Shown piece by piece: positions 51,412 through 55,547 of a DNA stretch of 55,547 nucleotides. A program made the translations under genes and the position numbers. Under the pieces are notes generated by a model. It was not told the DNA's origin, made no database searches, and saw only the letters and a list, made by a program, of their open reading frames with translations. The DNA lies in contig JAOABY010000009.1 of NCBI GenBank assembly GCA_026418115.1, forward strand, positions 1 to 55,547. The letters are read 5' to 3'. Each line of letters opens with the position of its first letter. Position 1 is the stretch's first letter. This DNA comes from Spirochaetaceae bacterium (GTDB taxonomy: Bacteria > Spirochaetota > Spirochaetia > Treponematales > Rectinemataceae).

Positions 51412-52955
51412 ACCTGCCACAGGACAAGATCGACAGAGCCCGTGCACTGGCTGCTTCCATCTGTGCACCTGTTCTCGAATTCATAGAACAGCATACTACG
51501 GTGACGGTGGAGCGTGCGACACTCCGTCTGCTCGGCGCGGATGGAGCCTCACCGGATGGTATCCCCGTACCCAACCTGGTGGTGGACGCACTGAGGGACA
51601 GGCTCGGTGAAGGAGTGGCAGCATGGTATGCGAACGCTCTCCTGCAGACCGGTCTTGAACAGGCCGAGCTTGACAGACGGATTGCCGAAGGATTCAGCAT
51701 TGCGACGCTGCCGATGGGCGATCGTCAGCGGGCGCTCGAGCTTGCCAGCGAATTGGCAGCGAGGAATTTTGCGCGCATCGATGCAAATCGTGCCTTCCGT
51801 CAGGCAAAGCAGGAAGAATACAAGGGCCGCAACCATAGCCCACTGCTGTACCTGATTGTTGCCACAGGCAATATCTATGAGGACGTGAAACAAGCCCAGG
51901 CCGCCGCCCTCCATGGTGCGGATGTCATCGCCGTTATCCGTACCACGGCGCAGAGCCTTCTTGATTACGTGCCCTATGGAGCGACTACCGAAGGCTTTGG
52001 AGGTACCTATGCGACCCAGGAGAATTTCCGCATCATGCGGCAGGCCCTGGATGAGGTCATGGAGCGTGAGCGCCGCTACATCTACCAGACCAACTATGCT
52101 TCCGGGCTCTGCATGCCGGAAATCGCAGCCATGGGCGCGCTCGAGCGTCTCGACATGATGCTGAACGATTCGATGTACGGCATCCTGTTCCGCGACATCA
52201 ACATGTACCGCACCTTCGTCGACCAGCGCTTCAGCCGCATGATCAATGCCTACTCGGGCATCATCATCAATACCGGCGAAGACAACTATCTCACCACCAG
52301 CGATGCCTTCGAGAAAGCCTACACGGTGCTTGCCTCCCAGTTCCTGAACGAGCGCTTTGCCTATGCGGCTGGCCTCCAGCCCTGGCAGATGGGCCTCGGC
52401 CATGCCTTCGAGATGGATCCATCGATAAAGAACGGCATTCTCTACGAGCTGGCACAGGCTCAGATGGCACGCGAAATCTTCCCCGAGCACCCGCTGAAGT
52501 ACATGCCACCTACCAAACACATGTCAGGTGATATTTTCAAGGGCCTTGTCATGGACAACATGTTCAACTTTGTCTCTAAGGCCACGGGGCAGGGTATCCA
52601 CCTTCTCGGCATGCTCACCGAAGCAATTCACACGCCATTCATGATGGACCGCCACATCGCGGTCGAAACTGCGCTGTACGTCATGAATGGCATCGATGCC
52701 ATCATGGATGAGATCGAGTTCCGCCCCGACGGATTGATTGTGCGCCGTGCCCATGAGGTGCTGGATCGCACCGTACAATTCCTCGAGGAGGTCGAGCGCA
52801 TTGGCCTTATGCAGAGCATCGAGCAGGCCATGTTTGCTGATATTGCGCGCCCGCGCACAGGCGGCAAAGGCTTTGAAGGTCTCGTGCCTCGCCTCGAAAC
52901 CTATGCCAATCCAGTCGAGGACAGGCTGGAGCGGGCACTCGGACTTGCCCACTGA
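51396..52955 (+). CDS. kamD: Lysine 5,6-aminomutase alpha subunit
   Basis: 519 residues. NLVVDALRDRLGEGVAAWYANALLQTG, EEYKGRNHSPLLYLIVATGNIYEDVKQAQAAA, GADVIAVIRTTAQSLLDYVPYGATTEGFGGTYATQENFRIMR and MHMSGDI-type end (KYMPPTKHMSGDIFKG) are the family blocks. Forms the barrel that binds adenosylcobalamin and beta-lysine with KamE; moves the amino group from C6 to C5. Start at 51396 with GGAGAA; overlaps kamC. Confidence 0.97.
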   Translation: MRSKLNLPQDKIDRARALAASICAPVLEFIEQHTTVTVERATLRLLGADGASPDGIPVPNLVVDALRDRLGEGVAAWYANALLQTGLEQAELDRRIAEGFSIATLPMGDRQRALELASELAARNFARIDANRAFRQAKQEEYKGRNHSPLLYLIVATGNIYEDVKQAQAAALHGADVIAVIRTTAQSLLDYVPYGATTEGFGGTYATQENFRIMRQALDEVMERERRYIYQTNYASGLCMPEIAAMGALERLDMMLNDSMYGILFRDINMYRTFVDQRFSRMINAYSGIIINTGEDNYLTTSDAFEKAYTVLASQFLNERFAYAAGLQPWQMGLGHAFEMDPSIKNGILYELAQAQMAREIFPEHPLKYMPPTKHMSGDIFKGLVMDNMFNFVSKATGQGIHLLGMLTEAIHTPFMMDRHIAVETALYVMNGIDAIMDEIEFRPDGLIVRRAHEVLDRTVQFLEEVERIGLMQSIEQAMFADIARPRTGGKGFEGLVPRLETYANPVEDRLERALGLAH

Positions 52956-52980
52956 TCCCGGGAGGAAGGAGGAATACTGC

Positions 52981-53712
52981 ATGGCAACGATAATACGGCC
53001 TTATGGCGATACGATGAATGATGGGAAGGTCCAGCTCTCGTTTACCCTTCCTGTACCCTGCGGATCGAGGGGCATGGAGGCAGCACGCCGGCTGGTCCAT
53101 GCGTGGGGGTTCCATGAATGCGAAGTCGTCCATGCTGCACCCATGTCTGAGGAATTCACCTTCTTCGTGGTCTACGCTGCGACCCATCACGGCATAGACT
53201 GGGATACGGTGGAAGGTGATCGCGACGACAGTGAAAAATCAATGACCATGGACGAAATCAACGCGTTCATCAAGGAGAAGATAGGGCGCAAGGTGGTTGT
53301 CGTTGGTGCCTGTACGGGCTTTGATGCGCATACGGTCGGCATTGATGCCATCATGAACATGAAAGGCTATAACCACCATTATGGGCTCGAGCGGTACGAA
53401 ATGATCGAAGCGCATAACCTGGGAGCCCAGGTACCCAACCAGAAACTCATTGAATATGCGTGTGCGCACAACGCGGACGCCATTCTGGTGTCCCAGGTGG
53501 TGACGCAGAAGGAATCCCATATTCACACGCTGACCGAATTTATCGAGCTGCTGGAGGCGCAGGGGCTCAGAGGAAGGTTCATCTGCATTGCCGGCGGCCC
53601 CCGAATTACCAACAAGCTCGCTGCCAAACTTGGCTTTGATGCAGGCTTTGGACGCGGCACCTATGCCGAAGATGTCGCGACCTTCATAGTACGGCGTATG
53701 ACCGCCTCGTGA
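52981..53712 (+). CDS. kamE: Lysine 5,6-aminomutase beta subunit, B12-binding
   Basis: 243 residues. B12-binding Asp115-x-His117-x2-Gly120 in GFDAHTVGIDAIMNMKGYNHHYGLER, then LVSQVVTQKESHIHTL and FICIAGGPRITN. The PLP lysine of the family is likely the one in NMKGY. The N-terminal ~90 residues form the dimer part. AAGGAGGA before ATG 52981; the longer upstream reading overlaps kamD and was rejected. Confidence 0.96.
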   Translation: MATIIRPYGDTMNDGKVQLSFTLPVPCGSRGMEAARRLVHAWGFHECEVVHAAPMSEEFTFFVVYAATHHGIDWDTVEGDRDDSEKSMTMDEINAFIKEKIGRKVVVVGACTGFDAHTVGIDAIMNMKGYNHHYGLERYEMIEAHNLGAQVPNQKLIEYACAHNADAILVSQVVTQKESHIHTLTEFIELLEAQGLRGRFICIAGGPRITNKLAAKLGFDAGFGRGTYAEDVATFIVRRMTAS

Positions 53713-53752
53713 GGGCGGTGAACAGGTCAGGGAGCACGGAGGGTCAGCAGAT

Positions 53753-54454
53753 ATGGTAGAAAAGAGCATCATTCGTGCGGATGAGGCTGCAGCCATGGTC
53801 CGGGATGGCGCAGTCGTACACGTGGGAGGCTTCCTGGGCTGCGGCTCGCCAGATATGCTGCTGGCTGCGCTGCTGGCCTCAGGGAAGAGCAATTTCACGC
53901 TGGTTTGCAATGATACCGCGATTTATGATCCCAAAAGCGGGCGCACGACAGGCGTGGCACCGCTCATACTGGGGCGGCGGTTCAGGAAAGTCATTGTGTC
54001 CCACATCGGTACCAATCCCGAAACGCAGCGGCAGATGCATGCAGGCGAGCTGGAGGTTGAGCTCGTACCGCAGGGTACGCTTGCCGAGCGCATCCGGGCA
54101 GCAGGCTTCGGACTTGGAGGCATTCTGACGCCTACCGGCGTGGGGACGGAGGTGGAACAGGGCAAGCAGGTGCTCGAAGTGGAAGGCCGGCGCTTTCTGC
54201 TCGAGCTGCCGCTCCCCGGCGATGTGGCCCTTATCAAGGCGCGCAAGGCGGACAGGGCAGGCAATCTTGTCTATTCCAAGACGGCGCGTAATTTCAATCC
54301 GCTGATGGCTACCGCATGCAGCCTTGTCATTGCCGAAGTGGAGGAGATTGTGCCCATAGGAGCGCTCGATCCCGATCAGATTCACACACCTTCCATTTTT
54401 GTGGACTATCTCGTGCTGTCGGACGGAAGGCCGGAAGGAGGTTCACATGCCTGA
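53753..54454 (+). CDS. atoD: CoA-transferase subunit A (acetoacetate type)
   Basis: 233 residues. GGFLGCGSPDMLLAAL, VCNDTAIYDPKSGRTTG, HIGTNPETQRQM, GGILTPTGVGTEVEQGK and ALIKARKADRAGNLVY are the type I alpha-subunit blocks. With the next gene it moves CoA from butyryl- or another acyl-CoA to acetoacetate made by Kce. GGAGGG ribosome site 9 bases before the ATG. Confidence 0.95.
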   Translation: MVEKSIIRADEAAAMVRDGAVVHVGGFLGCGSPDMLLAALLASGKSNFTLVCNDTAIYDPKSGRTTGVAPLILGRRFRKVIVSHIGTNPETQRQMHAGELEVELVPQGTLAERIRAAGFGLGGILTPTGVGTEVEQGKQVLEVEGRRFLLELPLPGDVALIKARKADRAGNLVYSKTARNFNPLMATACSLVIAEVEEIVPIGALDPDQIHTPSIFVDYLVLSDGRPEGGSHA

Positions 54455-55112
54455 GTATGTGGAAAACAAGGAAATCATTGCCCGACACATTGCCCGCTTC
54501 TTCAGGACCGGTCATGTGGTCAATCTAGGCATAGGGCTGCCTACACTGGTGGGAAACTATGTGCCGCCCGATGTGACCGTCATTCTGCAATCAGAGAACG
54601 GCCTTCTGGGTCTGGGGCCAGCTCCTGCGCCAGGCGAGGAAGACAAGGATCTCACGAACGCAGGCGCTCAGCCGGTCACCCTGCTTCCAGGCGGATGCTT
54701 CTTCGATTCGGCAACAAGCTTCGGCATCATCAGGGGAGGTCATGTTGATTTCACCGTGCTTGGAGTTCTCGAGGTCGACCAGGAAGGCAATCTTGCCAAT
54801 TACAAGATTCCTGGCAAGATGGTGCCGGGCATGGGTGGTGCCATGGACCTTGTGGCCGGCTCCAGGCATGTCATCGCTGCGACTACCCATTTTGAGAAAT
54901 CGGGAGCAAGCAAGCTCAAGCGCCGATGTACCCTGCCACTCACTGCTATGCATGAGGTTGATTATGTTGTTACCGACCTTGGCTTCTTTGAAGTGAAGGA
55001 AGGACGGTTCGTACTCAATGAATATTTTGATGCGTACGATCCCGCCTGGATCATAGAGCATACCGATGCCGACATCGTAGTCGCACCCGACTGCCATCGA
55101 TGGGAGCCATAG
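54447..55112 (+). CDS. atoA: CoA-transferase subunit B (acetoacetate type)
   Basis: 221 residues. IARHIARFFRTGHVVNLGIGLPTLVGNYV and the active Glu in LQSENGLLGLGP identify the beta subunit; FTVLGVLEVDQEGNLANYKIPGKMVPGMGGAMDLVAG follows. The start at 54447 with AAGGAGG overlaps the alpha subunit by 8 bases. Last gene of the lysine operon. Confidence 0.95.
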   Translation: MPEYVENKEIIARHIARFFRTGHVVNLGIGLPTLVGNYVPPDVTVILQSENGLLGLGPAPAPGEEDKDLTNAGAQPVTLLPGGCFFDSATSFGIIRGGHVDFTVLGVLEVDQEGNLANYKIPGKMVPGMGGAMDLVAGSRHVIAATTHFEKSGASKLKRRCTLPLTAMHEVDYVVTDLGFFEVKEGRFVLNEYFDAYDPAWIIEHTDADIVVAPDCHRWEP

Positions 55113-55136
55113 GTTCAGGTGCAGGTTTCATGTACG

Positions 55137-55176
55137 AAACAGAAACGGCAGGCCTGCTGGTCTGCCGTTTCTGTTT
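55137..55176. terminator. Terminator between atoA and pepT
   Basis: A perfect 15-bp stem, AAACAGAAACGGCAG with its complement, loop of 10. T-rich 3' arm on both strands, so usable by both converging transcripts. Confidence 0.85.
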
Positions 55177-55255
55177 GCCTGGCGCGCTGCTGCAGTGAAA
55201 GGGTTCGGAAGGCCCGGGCTTATGTGCCAGGTTCCGGACAGCAGGCGCATGATAC

Positions 55256-55529
55256 TCAGGTTTGAGCGTAAATTCTCACCAGATTCAGAATTGTCTCTAC
55301 TGCCGCTGTCATCTCCGACACCGAAGCCCACTCGAAGCGGCTGTGATAGTTATGGCCGCCTGTGAACACATTCGGTGTGGGGATTCCCATTTCAGTGAGC
55401 CGTGAACCGTCTGTACCTCCCCGGATGGGCCTTGCGTGCGGTTCGAGGCCGGTTGCCCTGATTGCCGCAAAGAGCCTTTCCAGGACTTCGGGGGTCTTGT
55501 CCAGTTTCTGCTTCATGTTCGCATACTGG
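55256..55529 (-). CDS. pepT: Tripeptide aminopeptidase PepT, C-terminal part (5' end cut by adapter)
   Basis: About 90 residues in an open minus frame: IRGGTDGSRLTEMGIPTPNVFTGG and the metal-binding NYHSRFEW stretch are the M20 peptidase T end. It removes the N-terminal residue from tripeptides. The gene enters the window from the right; the apparent start residues MCIRDS come from adapter bases 55530-55547 and are not part of the protein. Confidence 0.9.
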
Positions 55530-55547
55530 CTGTCTCTTATACACATC
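55530..55547. other. Nextera transposase adapter remnant
   Basis: CTGTCTCTTATACACATC is identical to 18 of the 19 bases of the Tn5 mosaic end used in Nextera libraries. It is not genomic and marks an untrimmed contig end. Confidence 0.97.

Noticed and set aside
1-55547. CRISPR arrays, insertion sequences, phage genes or rRNA
   Set aside because: No regular spaced repeats, transposase, integrase or capsid motifs and no rRNA stretches were seen.

Overview
The window looks like one metagenome-type contig from an anaerobic or micro-oxic, Gram-negative-type (diderm) bacterium with moderately high GC. Secreted beta-barrel proteins, many lipoproteins with clear lipoboxes, PEGA repeats, and above all a class II PurE without PurK (a type known from Treponema denticola) point to Spirochaetota. 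That placement is inference; no rRNA is present. The last 18 bases match the Nextera transposase mosaic end, so the right edge is a library artefact.

Layout. 1-5.4 kb: maltodextrin locus with a leftward sugar-binding protein (runs off the edge), a rightward GH13 neopullulanase-type amylase, an outer-membrane beta-barrel with an N-terminal glycan-binding (AMPK/CBM48-like) module, and a lipoprotein. The same 14-bp LacI-type operator core lies in front of the binding protein and of the barrel gene. 5.4-12.6 kb: small basic protein, RRM RNA-binding protein with a long leader, LppM-like lipoprotein, a cadherin-like lipoprotein and a subtilisin-like lipoprotein in one operon behind a strong promoter and a folded leader, and a secreted protein of unknown role. 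12.6-18.5 kb: tungstate uptake (tupABC) and pterin-cofactor synthesis (moeA, moaA, moaC, MOSC protein, mogA) behind a Moco/Tuco-type riboswitch. 18.6-22.2 kb: NapH-like ferredoxin and an ECF sigma/anti-sigma system whose anti-sigma ends in a glycan-binding-type domain, mirrored across an 80-bp inverted repeat by a divergent secreted Q/N/G-rich protein. 22.2-27.7 kb: Rieske oxygenase, PH-like membrane protein, beta-barrel, tRNA-Ala, ilvE, and an ArsB/CitMHS-type permease behind a yybP-ykoY (Mn2+) riboswitch with its terminator.

27.7-40.6 kb is a tightly packed purine operon purL-Q-C-E-F-DM-N-H-guaB, covering nearly all steps from PRPP to XMP (purB is absent), with an unusual PurS-PurS-PurL fusion and a PurD-PurM fusion. 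40.8-45.3 kb: lectin-like lipoprotein, tRNA-Thr, ROK kinase, GNAT-like protein, PEGA protein, small barrel. 45.4-55.1 kb: lysine fermentation operon kdd-kce-kamA-kamB-kamC-kamD-kamE plus a two-subunit CoA-transferase; the 3-aminobutyryl-CoA ammonia-lyase gene (kal) is not in the window. The right end holds the 3' part of pepT cut by the adapter.

Best candidates for something undescribed: the ECF/anti-sigma-CBM module with its mirrored promoter and two low-complexity secreted proteins (19.3-22.2 kb), and the Mn2+-type riboswitch in front of a permease family not usually named as its target.
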